From Pseudevernia furfuracea (lineage: Eukaryota > Ascomycota > Lecanoromycetes > Lecanorales > Parmeliaceae): DNA of 64,000 nucleotides. Of the stretch, positions 33,535 through 46,479 are shown piece after piece. The notes beneath the pieces are model-generated. The model was not told the DNA's origin. It was given only the letters and a program-made list of their open reading frames with translations, and made no database searches. A program made the translations under genes and the position numbers. The stretch spans positions 620,001 through 684,000 of the forward strand of contig JAIUPT010000030.1 of NCBI GenBank assembly GCA_022315425.1. The letters are read 5' to 3'. The stretch's first letter is position 1. Every line of letters begins with the position of its first letter.

Positions 33535-34522
33535 GCTAGACGCGACGGTGGCGGGGTAATTTTGACGGGTCCCAGACGCCCTCCTCGTCAGCTATATTCT
33601 TTCATTGTATCAGGATCTGAGTTTCAGCATATCTCTTCTTTGGATGCCTAGCGTACCAAGCCGGATTTATCGTCTCTAATGGCTTCCCGTCATCCATAGG
33701 CGTGTAAGCGACAGCAACAATGCCGTTGACGTGCTTGTAATCGTAGCACTATATCCTACCTTGTTTTCGCTCGCCAATCCTGTAAGGCTGTGGCTCGGTG
33801 TTGGTGTTGTCAGGGATTTTTTCTGAGTCGAAACCATCAACCTCAGAGGCGCGCTCAATTCTAAAAATAGGGTGACTCTTTGGCCCGTATCTCGTGATAA
33901 CCACGTCCCCCCGACGACCGCCGCCAGGTTTCCATGCTATCGCTTCGCGACCTGTCGAGGGTCTTCCCGTGCGACTCTTATAATCAGAAACAGTCATCAC
34001 GGGCATCTCATCCTCTTCGTTGTCGCTTGGAACTGGAGTCAGGTACGCCGCGTTTCCGTTCCCACTGCCATTGTCGCTGTCATTTTCCTTATCCTTGTCG
34101 TTGTCGTTGCCACCTGCCTGACTGAGATTGTTGCGGCTAGGATGCTCGTCGGCCTGGTCGGTTAAATCTAGGTCTTAAGTCGCGGAAGAGACGTTCTCCC
34201 CTTCAGGGTTAGAAGTCGGAGCCTGCCCTATCTCCTCCTCATCCATTGGTATCATGTCATTTGCTCTCTTCTCTTCCGCCTCCACTTCGTCTTTTTCTCG
34301 TTGGAGGTCACCGAGTAGCTTGTCAGCGTCTTACAGTCTCTTCTTTTTGATCGCAATTTCGTTTGCCTTCTCGGGATCGGCCTGCTTCTCAAGCGTCTCG
34401 ACTTCGCCTTGCAACGACGCTAGATCTTGTAATGTAGCGGCGGCATTCTTCTCCTTCTCGGCCTTACTATGTCGCCATTTTTTCTTCCTCTCTTTGAGTG
34501 CACGTTTGGTGATAGCAGGCAT
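33535..34522 (-). pseudogene. RIPped hypothetical protein, Lys-rich coiled-coil N terminus
   Basis: From MPAITKRALKERKKKWRHSK (34522) one frame continues past four RIP-type stops (two TAA for Gln, one TAG and one TGA for Trp) to the edge of the PiggyBac element at 33528. The order is a basic coiled coil (about 65 residues), an acidic Asp/Asn/Gly-rich linker, then a folded-looking segment with MTVSDYKSRTGR, GDVVITRYGPKSHPIFRIE and HVNGIVAVAYTPMDDGKP. The family is not recognised; RIP implies it belonged to a repeated family. Confidence 0.5.
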
Positions 34523-34559
34523 CGGGGCACGGACTGCGGTGATTTCACGACCGTGATAG

Positions 34560-35448
34560 GCACAAATGATAGAATTGCGTCCTTAGCAAATATAAGTCAA
34601 GGTCAAGTTCAGTCTAAAGGCCATTCATATACAGCCGACGCACGATTGTGCCAATACAGGTGCTATCCGGTTAGGGACATGAATAATATTCCTGTAACCA
34701 CTTTTGACTCCAAAACCCTTTTAGGCTTCCATGGTTCGAAGTCCGTGCTTGACACCAATTTTGACCTTGTTACGAGACACCCTATCACACTGAGATCAAA
34801 GCTGCGACACATTTTCTCGGCCCTAGAGTACGTCTACTACTTTGGCAAGTGCTGACTACAATAATTCTGAACCTTGCCACACCAGGTCCTGGATGCTCTG
34901 ACTTTCTGGGTGACGAATAAAGCCAGTGAAATTGCTAAATTGATCTTTTTATCTTCTCTTTCGACGTTCATATTATACCGAACTCATCCATTTGCAAGAA
35001 GAAATCAGCAGCCCAAATTCATTTCACTAGGCAATCGCAATCTTGTCAAGTACAATCCACCCGCTGTATGTGATAGCTTGTATCACGGTGAATCCTTGGC
35101 TATTTTGTGCAGCCATCTATCGGGCCCTCTCTTCCTCCTCCTAATCGTCGTCGTCGTATCTTGTGCGCGAGCCGCCGCCAAAGCATTATTTGACAACACG
35201 TCTATTGCGAACTGCTAAATTTTGATGCGGCATTTACCGTGAATGCAGAGGATACGAAGAGCACTGCTAAGAGGGGTTGTTGTTCGGATTTGAGTCCGCT
35301 GGGAATTTAGCAGGGACGGGCATTCGAGGGAGAATTGAGACACAGTGAAGGTGGAGAACTTGGATGCTGGTGACGGCTGGGTGGGCTCTTGCTAGCGTCA
35401 CCGACCAATGTGTGCAAAAGACCACCGACAGTGTCGACAAGCGAAGCC
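34560..35448. other. Intergenic stretch without a recognised gene
   Basis: Base-balanced sequence with short open stretches (34469-34855, 34874-35218) that show no recognisable domain and overlap other frames equally well. I see no repeat or RNA gene here. Confidence 0.4.
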
Positions 35449-35808
35449 TCAGCTTTCACAAACAAAATAGTCGATGAGCTCCACGGATCGCTCTCCATAG
35501 GCTTTGCAAGAAGCTGTATCTGCCTCCCGAACTACGGTAGTGAGACTTCCTACGGCTTGCATGATCAGCATGCCCTCGATTCTTTTGTCCCCGGTTTTTT
35601 TTGTCTCGTATATGTCTCGGTATGTCGTGATTTTCTCGGCGATCTGGATGGCTTTTGACCTTGCGACGTCGTCTTCTACGCCTCCTTTGGGGCTTTCCGT
35701 TTGACGCTTCTCCCGTTTCTCGATGAATTTCTCCAAACAGGTCTCGACCTGTATTGAGCTGTCTCTGCGCCGGCTCTGATGCGCTTGATAGATGATCCGT
35801 GTGGTCAC
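35449..35808 (-). CDS. Small hypothetical protein, uncertain
   Basis: A 119-residue open frame, charged and helical (CLEKFIEKREKRQTES; SKAIQIAEKITTYRDIYETK), without a recognised family. An overlapping frame (35456-35971) is longer but Arg-rich and low-complexity, so this frame is preferred. The same frame extends upstream to an ATG near 35955 if one TAA is ignored. It is downstream of, and on the same strand as, the deaminase gene. Confidence 0.3.
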   Translation of the reverse strand: MTTRIIYQAHQSRRRDSSIQVETCLEKFIEKREKRQTESPKGGVEDDVARSKAIQIAEKITTYRDIYETKKTGDKRIEGMLIMQAVGSLTTVVREADTASCKAYGERSVELIDYFVCES

Positions 35809-36016
35809 TCGAGCGATACGCCATTAGTGTACGACCGTCACCTCTGTCCCGTCGTGAACCCTCGATTCCTTGTTGATCTTGCTGGCTGCGCCAATCGGGC
35901 GTTTCAATACGAGTCGAAGAAGGGCAGCGCATCTGCGATGGTTTACTCTGGCCGCCATTTCTTCCTTTCAAGACCCTTTCACACTCGGAGACCTCGCGAT
36001 CCTCTGCGCCTGCCTT

Positions 36017-37685
36017 CTACGAGGCTTTCGTATGAGATCGGTAGCCTGGATCGGATTCTACGACCTTCCAATCCACTTGGTCGCTCTTTTTGGATTCATG
36101 CAAAGGCTCAACTTGCCATTGAAGTCGAAACTCCTTCCGCTTGTCGCGCTTTTTTTGGGAAAGTGCGCGATGCCTGCAGTGTGTTTGACTGGCAGCCGCC
36201 GATGACAACACTGCATCACGATCTGAAATGGAGGAAGCGACTGCTTCTCCGACAGAGTCCAAAGAGGGTCTTTCAGTAACACTTTGGGTTTTGGAAGTCG
36301 ATCGGATAATAGAGAAACTCGCGGTCTCAACCAAAGCAGCAGGGCCAATCACCGTTCCCGCGAGACTTGGGAGACTCGGAACGTGATATATACCGCTTTG
36401 GACCGGGAATGGCCGAAATCCGTTAGTTTCTTTGCCAACTCGAGCCTCCAATGCTAGCTGCATATTCTGGACTATGGCCTGTAGTTCTCTCCTATCTTCC
36501 ACCGAGTATGGCAAGACATCTGGAATGGTCCAGGCATCAAAAAGTGTTCCATGAGTTGCTGAGATCGTGTATTGTGGATGGAGTGAGAGGAAGAGATTGC
36601 ATAGGTAGCAGGCCGCCTTGCTTGTTCCTATTGCCCTAGGCCGGGGTTGAGTCTTCTCCAGCCGATGGAAGGTGACGATTTGGACCTCGGCGTGCACGAA
36701 TCGGTCCCGTCCTAGGACCACATGAGGCGCGTAGCTATCCAAGAACCTGAACCGGGGTGACTGGAAAAGATGACGGAATTTGCTACTTCCCGCCAAGTTC
36801 GACAGCCGTTCGCTAATGTGCTGGTAGTTAGCGACTTTGTCGAATGCCCTGATCGCTTTTATGCTCGTCTCGTCGACTTTAACGGCTGCTTGCTTCAGGG
36901 CAATTTCAAGCGACTGTCGAACTTCACAAACAGAACCGGCCAACTGCAGAGCTTCCAGTCGAGTCTGGAAGGTCACGGTGGATTTGAGCCGATTGATTCG
37001 GATCATGAAATTGATAAAGTCCCGCAACCTGGAAGTTAATGACTTCATCTGGTCCGTGAACATTTTTTGCTTCGACAGGTATCGATTGAAGACCTGCTCC
37101 AAATCTTCGTGCATGGGACACCGTCCTTTGATATGATACGCGGGTGGGATCCAGTCTTTGCATTTGAATCTGCCAATGATCCGAGGTTCGCATAGTTGCA
37201 CCACAGAGCGAAAAACGATCTCTGTGCACTCCGGGCGCGGTAGTTCTAGCATCGGCGTAGCATCTCAGCGAATATCCTAAAAGAGCTGCAGCTACATTAC
37301 CCTTCTGAGCACAACGCTCTAAACATCTACCAATCCCGAGAATGCCCTCCCTCACCGACAGTTCGACCCCCGAGTTGCTGGCAATGGTGAACGTTAGGCT
37401 TTGCTCTGTAGTCTTCCTTTCAACCGTTGCCGCGGAGACTGTGTGCACACCTTCCTCGCGGGCGGCGATGAAGGCGATATCTTGTGCCAGCTGATATTCG
37501 AGATTGTAAGGGAGAACGTGATCCTCGAAATTTGCCTGACCGCTCTTCTGATCATGAGAACAAGCCTCCCCTGGTACTTGTGCAAACACAGCTCGTACTT
37601 CCTGAACCTTTCTTAAGAATCGATCCTCACTGATTGGTGCCCATATCGTGTTTGGGGTTTGGGAGGCGCTGTGAGGTAACGCCAT
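36017..37685 (-). CDS. OTT_1508-like deaminase
   Basis: Two exons, 37685-37301 and 37245-36017; the 55-nt intron (GTAATG...GCTAG) is required to join the frames and gives 537 residues. The zinc-deaminase signature is present: VHAEVQ (His313, Glu315) and ACYLCN (Cys341, Cys344), followed by the family's THGTLFDAWTIPD. By family this is a cytidine-deaminase-fold protein; the substrate is unknown. The N-terminal 300 residues are helical. The C-terminal 110 residues are Ser-rich, then basic. All zinc ligands are intact and no nonsense codon is seen, in contrast to its RIPped neighbours. Confidence 0.75.
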
Positions 37686-38534
37686 ATCCGAGCTGCTAGA
37701 CTTGAAGCTCGCTTGATGCGTTCTAGCAGTTTGAGAGGATAAATATTCTCAGACGCAGAAGATTGGCATTGCCAAAGTATCCTGTGACAGATCTCATGGA
37801 AAATCCATCAAATACGCGTGGATGATAACGGTGAAGACGGGTTACCAGCAGGGTAAAGCCATGTGTGCTCCTTTCATTGGCCGGTTCCGCGAGGCTGGCT
37901 GCATTTTCTGCCAGTCCACGCTCATCATTGCAAAGATTATCTACGAGCAGAGGTGCTGTGTTGGCCTTTGGAAACCGGCACCCGAGCGGGGACGCTGATA
38001 AGGCTGCATCTACATGGACAAAGCAAGGGAAGACAGGATCAGAAAAGTGTCCGAATGAGAACACCTGGCTTTCTTACTTCCTTCTCTTTTTAAAAGTAAA
38101 TAGGGTTTTCGGCTTCGACTGTCTATTAGTCACCCTTAAATTCGACCGCTGGAAACACTTCACTGCTCAGCCAACTTTGATTGGCTCGAGTGGGTAAGAG
38201 AGGATGACACAGGCATTCCATCATGTTAAATGAAAAGCTATTGTCAGCACATGTATGACTATCTATACTAGGCAAATGTTGCTTCCTCTCGCAAAGCCTT
38301 CACATCCCTGTCTGTCCAAAACTCGACGTCTGCTATAGACATTGCACTGCTCATATGCATTGAAGAGTCGTCACCAAATCGCTGCACTTTCAAACCCCTA
38401 AATACTCTACCCGAGAGCCCCTAACACTCTACCCTAATACCAACCTGAGTCTCACGAATTTAATTCGTGGGCCCATACTTGTATATTATAAGAAGTGTTC
38501 ATTTCAGGAGATGGGCCCACATAATTGACCACAT

Positions 38535-38800
38535 GAGTTTCGTTCGTTTGCTGTTGCGGACGTGAGAAACAGGGATCGTCTGGCATGGTTTGGGGGGTCG
38601 TGTTCTTACATAATCTCTTTCCGTCTCAATGCAGCCTTGCGCAGGTCAAAAACAATTGGCTTGAGGCTCGGGGAAACGGCTAGCATCAATTCGAAACTAC
38701 GCATAATCAAACGCTATGCTCTATTAGATTGGTCCGACCATCCATTCATGTGCCGAACCCCAATAGTTTTCTATAACGGATTCGATGCATAACCACCCTT
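38535..38800 (+). repeat. FAVAD dispersed repeat, copy 2
   Basis: Plus-strand copy of the repeat at 30470-30745. It reads SFAVADVRNRDRLAWFG-like (first residues in frame), FRLNAALRRSKTIGLRLGET and TASINSK. The open stretch is 38562-38792. Similarity may extend a few tens of bases beyond either end. Regions 37690-38534 and 38801-39440 hold no gene I can support; a telomere-like CTAACCCTAACCC occurs at about 39338. Confidence 0.6.
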
Positions 38801-39445
38801 GTTCCCCAGAATCAAGAGGCTTTCCTTAGCGTGGTAACTATTCCAGTGTAAGACTTTCCTTCAACCTGGCCGCCGGATGACGAATCTGTGCTTATGTCGA
38901 AATCCCTGGAGGAGCCGAGGTCTCTCAGGTGATCAGCGAATTGAATAACGGCTAATGTGTGGACCACCTCTCGAGGTGTGGACCCTCTCTCATGATTTAA
39001 GCCACTTCAATTCATGTAAGAATCTCGATCTACACATGTCCTCCAATATAAACGCCACCTTCTCGTGGCTGCTCTGAGCGCTCATGCAGGCCACCATATA
39101 CGGACGCGGAGTCGCTCAGTTCTGTTCTTCTCGCCTCTAGGCCTGTTGGACATGCATTAATGGAACGATCACGCACTGCGAGGGCCTTTTTCGATCCGCC
39201 ATGGACTCGGGTCTCCATCATCGATAATATGGTGTCTCCCTGTATTCGGCAGAAGAGAGCGCTTCGCAAAGCTCGCCGAACACGGGAAATCCAGCGGAGT
39301 GAAAGCCACCCAGGAGATCCTGATGCAGAATGCACTTCTAACCCTAACCCACCTTCCTTACGATATACCGACCCTATCCAAAACATAAGGAATAACCTCA
39401 TCCTACTGCAGGAAAACAGATTTGTGGTACAATATCTCTTGCCTC

Positions 39446-39639
39446 TGTTGGAATGTATGACAGCTAGGAGGTCTTGTATTGGGTGGCTAATAGAACGACT
39501 CTATTGTATGACTATGTAGAATACATGTAGTGGATAAAGAAAAAGAGAAGGAGAAGGATCGCTAAGAGTCGCTCACTAGCGCCTCGCTAAAAAGGCGCTA
39601 GTGCGGGCGAAACGGTTTATGATTGACTGAATTTCATCA
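39446..39639 (-). repeat. 3' LTR of Copia copy 3
   Basis: 194 bp, TGTTGGAATGT...TTTCATCA on the plus strand, with intact TG/CA ends. It is less mutated than its partner. Confidence 0.92.
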
Positions 39640-42600
39640 CTCTCACATAGGCAATAATAAATCTATATCTTTCATAGAGTCTATATTAAACTTCTGCTTC
39701 TAAACGCTCTTCTTGAGATCTAACTAATTTATAAATATATTAAATTTGTCTTTGCTGAGAGCCTTTATAAGTTCGTTAATAATTATTTCTTTCGTAGATA
39801 TTCACTCGAATAACACTATCTTAGTTTTTATTTAATTTCGAACAAAATGTTATTATATGTTAATGTGCTTGATACGTGTATAAAATCTAGAATCTGAGAT
39901 TAATATTATGATATTTTAATTGTTTGTCTTAATTAGAATAGACTTAAATAAAAGTCTTAAATCGATATTTAACTCGTTTAATAGACGAATTAATTATATT
40001 GCTTTCTTAACTACTTACGTTTGAATTATATATTCGATCTCGTAAGACGATAATATAATAAATTATTGACGTTTCGACGTTTAATTAACAGTCTCTTTAT
40101 ATAATAAAAACACGTATATCTTAAGAAATCTATAAATCTCAGAATTCGACGCTTAATTAGCATCGATAAATTTCTCGAGATTATTAACGATCTCATAAAT
40201 AATATCGTGATCGATTGTCTCTTTTAGATATCTAAGTACTCGCTTGATAGTAACGATATACTTAAAATTCGAATTTTGATTATATTAAAAAAGAATAATT
40301 ATAACGAAGCAAATATTATAACGTATATTATTAATTTTATTATTAATTGATACTCACGAACGACGTTCGAGATTACTTAATTCACTAATTTCTCTTTTAA
40401 TTATATATCAACTATTATTGATATTAACACGAAAGCGAAATTTATTATGTTAAAACGAGCGAGAACTTTGTTTAAATAAGTATTTTAAATAATTCGAACG
40501 CTTCTCTTTGCGCGATTTCTTTGAATTTTTATACTTAAGTAATATAAGTACGAATCGAGATCGATTATTGCGAAGCGCTTGTTAAGTTCTTTCTTAAGAT
40601 TCGATATATGTTTTAATCTTCGAGAGTTATATATTTAAATATCGTTTATATATATGTTGACAATTAAACGTGTTTTCTTACTAACAAAGAATAAGTGATT
40701 TGATTCGATATACTTAAAGTCTTTTGATATTAAAAAGTTTCGTAAAATAGCGTATCACTTACGAGAGAATTACTTGAGATTATATAAAATTTTAAGTAAA
40801 AGACAAATTATGTCTTATTTATCGTTTTTATATCTCTTAAACTACTTTACGTAGATTCGTTTCTTTAATAACGCGTTAAGAAAGATTATTATAACGTTTA
40901 TATATTTATAGTTTAGATCGTAATAGATTATAATAAAAAATAATACTTTAAACGATATAAATTTGACGATAGAGATAAACGTTTAATCGTAATTAATATC
41001 GTAGATTTGTTCAAATTTTCGAATTATTTAACGTACTTTATAAAGTATCGTCTCGTCAAGTCTCTTCTTAATCTTATAAACTTATTTATCGCTAAGAACG
41101 AGAACGTTCTTTGATCTCTTAATTAACTTTTATATATTTATAATAGTGAAGAATTATATTTGCTTATTTATAATCTTACTTTATTATTTAATATAGAGAT
41201 CGATTATTACTTCTTTATAAATTAATAACTCGTAATTATCGACGTTATCGATATCTTCGTTTCTTGATATTTTAATTATCTTTTAAATAATATTAACGAG
41301 ATCGAATTTCGACTCAAAGTTATAATGTTAAGAATTCTCATAATCGACGATAACAAGTTTATAGTATATTCGTTTTAATTATAAAGTTATATTACACTTG
41401 ATATAAGTAATTATTCGTTGAGCTCACATCTTGATATTGCTCTATTTTTTATTTAAAAGTATTTTTTAAGAAGAAGCGAAGACACGCTTCGATCTCGAAG
41501 TATACGTTACGTTAATACTTAAATCTAAATATATATTTAAAACGTTTTAAGATATCTAATTATCGTTATTTTTCGAAAATTCTTCTTTTGATATTATTAT
41601 TTCTCTCACATCTTCGAGATCTTCGATAACATTTGAAATATTATTAAGAACGTTTTATATATACTATAAATTAAAGTCTTCTTAAGAGTCGTCGTCGACG
41701 TCGTATAATGTATAATAATGTTTAAAAGCATTATTTTCTATATCGAGTATATTATCGTCGTTATTAATAACGTTAACTAGTTAATAACTCGTGTCTTATA
41801 CGATTAAAGTTATTAAACGAGTTTCGTTAAAATCAACATGTAACGATCTTTCGACTTTTCTATTAATCGAATTTTATACTTTAAATATAAATATATCGTT
41901 ATAATCTATCAAGTAATATTTCTTACTACGTTCGTCGAGTTTCTTACGTTTTTTCTTAAGTATATGAATTTAGATCACGTAGTTAATAATTCTCATATAT
42001 TCGAAAAATAATTATTCGTTAATTTATATTTCATAAGAAATCATATCGTATATCTTAATTATTAAACTTCGATTCTTTTAATAGATTTTAATGTGAAGAA
42101 ATTCGAATCAGAGATAACGTGTTAATCTCGAATCGAATAATATAGTTTTCACGTCGTTCATAACGACGCAATTTTAAACTTCGCTAAGTTTATTTTATTT
42201 TAATATATAAATCACGATAAGTTTTATTATAACTTCGAAGTTCTTAAATAAGATCTTAAAGTCGTCGTTAATGAATTTAATATTATTATTAATACGTATT
42301 ATCTTAAATTTATATTTTGACTCGTTTTTTATTTACGTTTTTTAATTACGAAAGAGCTTAAACGTTTCGTTCTTATATTTATACGTGAAGTATTAGATTC
42401 GAAGTGTGGCTTAATTTGTTAAAAGCATATAATATTTGACTTTATTAATCGATAACACGTTAAATGATTTTCTTAAGTCGATATGAACTTTATCGAGTTT
42501 TTCGAGTATCTCTCGCTGTTATCTTTTTAAGATCTTATAAAACGACTTTATCTTAAAACACGTCTTATAAATAAGCTTAATTCGAGATTTTTATATTAAG

Positions 42601-44598
42601 ATAATGTTCTTATTTATATTAACGAGTCTCTTAAGATCTATCTCGTTTAAATATCTTATTCGACGATATTATAATTCGATTACGTCTTCGTTAAACATTA
42701 AAGCGATAAATAATATTCTCGTATTCTTTTAAATCAGAGCGACAATTTTGATCGTAGACTAAAACACATTTAATATATAAATATTTCGATTCTTTAATGC
42801 ACTTTTTATAAGTATATCGTTCTTTAAAATATAACAATTATCGTCGAGAAAGACGATTTTAAATCTCTTTTTAATAATCTAACTAATTAAGAATAACTTA
42901 TATATTAAATCTAACACGTATAACACGTTCTTAACACGAATTATATTATCAATTTTATTTTTTAATAATTATTTTATTTCGACTGTGTCACGTTCTTAAA
43001 TTTAAATAATAACTTCGTTAATAATAATAACTTCTTCACGATAAAAACGATAATTAATAAACTCGTTCTTATCAAAGAATATATAATTAATATATTTTAA
43101 ATCGATTATTTAGTCTTATAACGTCGTGAAATCACTATTTAATGTTATAGAGTATATACGAAAATAAGAAGATATCTCATATATAAGTTAATTAATTATT
43201 TCAAAATCGATAACTTCGAGCTAAGAGATAAGCTTTTTCTTTAATTCTCGACTTGTCTCGTTATAAAAGTTTAACGTAAATTGAAGCTGAAACGTGAAGT
43301 GCGCGCTTGACATCTTTATTATGATTTTTTTCTTTTAATATTCGATATCGAGAAGTGCTCTCGAAGAGAGAAGTAATCGTATATTTACGTATTCGAAGAA
43401 GTTTGATATATGCGTAAGCTAAATCATCGATTCTTTTTACGATATCTTTAATGTAGATTCTTTCTCTTATTTTTCTATTAATTAAAATAAAGACTAATTA
43501 AGAGTCTTTATAATCGACTTCTTCGATATATTCTCGTTATAAAATTTCGATATAATCGCGTTAAATAAGAAGTCTTAGATCTTATTCTCTTCGTCTGTTA
43601 CGATGTTTTAATTAATAATTAAGTAAGTTATTATCGAAATATAAGTATCGTGATTGTCTTTAAAGTCGTCTAAACGTTCACGTTCTTTGACGATATTCGT
43701 CTTGATCTCTCGTTGAATCTCGATTACGATTATTATTATCTTTATTAGAGAACTTCTTCTTATTCTCTTTTTATTTAAAACGCTTTATAACGACGATTAT
43801 AACTTATTCTTTAATATCTCTCTATGAAAGACGCTCTTTCTTATAAAGAAATATAATAATTTTATTAAAATTCGATACTTCGTTTAACGACGTAATAATT
43901 CGATATACGAAATCTTTATACTTAATATCGAAATTGTTTAATAATAATAAGACGAGTATTTACTCGTCTATTTTAGCTCTTATTTAATTAAGATTCTTCG
44001 ACTTTGCTCGTATATTAATAACGTACGTCTTTATAAAGTTGTTACTACTTGTTATTAATATTATTTAAAGTTCTTATAGCTTAATAAATCGAAGAACGAA
44101 ATCTAAGTCGAAGTAATTATTCTTTAACTTAATTTATCGATTCATAATTACTTTATTATTCTTAATGACTTCGACTAATTTATTTTCATATATAAAATAA
44201 ATTAGCTCAGACGCTTGATTATTCGTCTGCTTTTAGAACTTTAATTAAGTCTAATAAATCGTTATCTGAGCGATCGTAGATGTTAATGTGACGAATAGAT
44301 TCGTTAAAAAGTTCTTATTTATATTCTAAACGACGTCTTATAAATTCGAGTATATTAATGTATTCTTCATCTTTTTGATTCATGACTAATAGTTTTATTA
44401 ACTCTTTAGCTTTAAGAAATTTCATATCTGCGTCAATATAATATAAAATAATTAAGTAGTTATTTTGAATTAACTATGTAATGTGATATTATGTTAACAC
44501 TATTATTATAATATCGATTCTCTTATAGACGATAAGATATAGTAATTAATTTTTCTACTGTGTGAAGATCTCAATAACGGAAATTCGAGCTCATAATC

Positions 44599-44792
44599 TA
44601 TTAAAATATATAACAGCTAAAAGATCTTATATTGAATAACTAATAGAATAACTCTATTGCATAACTATATAAAATACATGTAGTGAATAAAGAAGAAGAG
44701 AAGAAGAAGAATCGCTAAGAGTCGCCCACTAGCGCCTCGCTAAAAAGGCGCTAGTGCGGGCGGAACGATCTATGATTGACTGAATTTCTTCA
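44599..44792 (-). repeat. 5' LTR of Copia copy 3
   Basis: 194 bp, TATTAAAATATATAACAGC...TTTCTTCA on the plus strand; TG is changed to TA. The primer-site remnant GAGCTCATAATC (44587-44598) lies beside it. Confidence 0.92.
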
Positions 44793-44797
44793 GCCTC

Positions 44798-45550
44798 TCT
44801 TAATCATATTATCTTCAGATATAAAGAATTGTACACGATATATTGCAAAGACTGTAGAGAACTTTAAAACCTAGCGAATAAGAATTTAAAGAGTGATCAA
44901 GGGTATTGAGATCGTTCTCTCCGCCCTATAAGCTCTCTAAAAAGATTTTAAAATCGATATAGCTCTTCTAGGGATAGACTCTAGAGATATAGATACGATA
45001 GAGTACGTAATAGTCTTTTAACTGGCTCTAGTCGTATAAGAACTAGTATCTATCTATAGCTTAATTTTAACACCTTATTATAGTTAAAGTATTAGTACTA
45101 GAGTCGCTTATCCTAGTTAGATCGTAGGAGTCACACTAACTTAACGGTGTCTTTTCTCTTTTAGTTATAGCGATTATTAGTATCTAGGACGCGCTTCTCG
45201 AGAACCCTTAAAACCCCTCGAATCGGTATCTAGAACTCGCCTCCAAAGTATAAGTTTAAATCGTAAGCCTATACTTATTCTTTTTTATATACTAATAAAA
45301 CTATATAAATCTTTATTAAATCTTAATAAATTATTTACTAAGCGTAGATAGGATTTAATTTCTACTATATAAATTGCGTATATTAAATTATAATTAATTA
45401 TTAGAGGCTCTTATCGTGGATATAGACCTAGCGTAAGATCCTATCAAACTATAGCGGTATTACGGATTCCTTCATCGGACCTACTATGTTCCTAGCGTCT
45501 TGGCATTGCGGCCTGGACACTTCTTTCTATATACATTATTACATACACTA
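44798..45550. other. AT-rich stretch without a recognised gene
   Basis: The right flank of Copia copy 3. It has many CTAG/TATAG strings and stops in every frame, and resembles a decayed repeat of unknown type. Confidence 0.35.
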
Positions 45551-45727
45551 TTACATCGCTCGCTTCTTGTTTTTTTGTCGGACGGTCATGGACCAAGCAC
45601 CGATAGTGAGAACTGTCAGGGGCACAGAAATTGCTACAAAGATCCAAAATCGAGCTGAGATCTGGATACCAGATCCTTGCGTAGTCCCAAAGGTGAATAG
45701 GTTCATTCCGAAGATGGACCGTGAAAG
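45551..45727 (-). pseudogene. C-terminal fragment of a CorA-like transporter-domain protein
   Basis: The minus strand reads RSIFGMNLFTFG, a short loop, then a membrane helix (FWIFVAISVPLTVLTIG) and a basic tail ending in TAA. G-M-N followed by a final helix is the hallmark of CorA-type Mg2+ transporters, which fungi also carry on ankyrin-type proteins. The upstream helix and soluble domain are not readable: 45730-46000 has stops, and no clean splice acceptor joins them. Confidence 0.5.
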
Positions 45728-46479
45728 AGGTAGGTCAGTAGGGGGTTTCCTTCATGAAAAACGTACTCACATCCTTTCACTTATTTCTTTGCAATCGCAA
45801 GGTCTCAATTATAATCCATTGCATCAACATGGACATAGCTTTTCCAAGTCAGCTCGATTATTCTTCTCTCCTCAAAATTGCCAATTTTTCAGCAACTGGA
45901 ACCCTGTTATCCGACTGGATAGAACTACGTAAGAATATCATCTCTCGTGGCAAAGACAGCAGAAAAAACAAAATGAAACACGTGGCAAAGCGAATCTAAT
46001 ATTCTTTGGCCATCAAAAAGCCATCAAGCCATCTGATGCGTACTTTCCCAGAAACCTGGATCTGGGTTTGAAATTGTGGCTTCGGGGAGCGATCCCTAGC
46101 TTCCGTCATCTCTACCCGTTTCCTACCCCGATGTAACGTATCGTATACGCTTACCTCAATTAGGTACTGGTGCTTTTTCTCGTGGCCGAATATATGTCGT
46201 TCTCCTCTTGGCTTTCCTACACCAGAAGTCTTATGGTTGCATCCTTTGACATCAAGTATGATCAAAAGACAATGTCAAGGTGCTCAGGGAAGAGGCAACG
46301 CCCAAAGATTGGCCACAGCAACCCCCACTCCAATTACACACCTCTATCCATTCTGAAATTGCTGCGCGTTTCTTTCTATATAAATCCATTGCTGAGTGCA
46401 TGTCTCGTCCTCCGCGATCAACTCTTGGTTCACCAAGTGCCGGGAGAAGAAAGACGACGCTCTACGCTTTCATACAAGC

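Larger units (their letters stand above)
39446..44792 (-). mobile_element. Copia-type LTR retrotransposon, copy 3 (complete, heavily RIPped)
   Basis: A 5347-bp element with 194-bp LTRs at 39446-39639 (3') and 44599-44792 (5') and perfect 5-bp target duplication GCCTC (39441-39445, 44793-44797). Same family and same internal order as 4546-10119, but far more AT-rich; no open frame of useful length remains. Remnants of gag lie near 43700-44420, integrase near 42300-43000, RT and RNase H near 39700-41000. Confidence 0.93.

Noticed and set aside
35456..35971. 171-codon Arg-rich open frame on the minus strand
   Set aside because: Low-complexity (runs of Arg) and overlaps a more protein-like frame; likely a shadow.
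37723..38064. 113-codon open frame upstream of the deaminase
   Set aside because: No recognisable family, competing open frames on the other strand, and the deaminase has a good start at 37685.
39030..39519. Open frames on both strands beside Copia copy 3
   Set aside because: The plus-strand frame runs into the LTR and neither product resembles a known protein.
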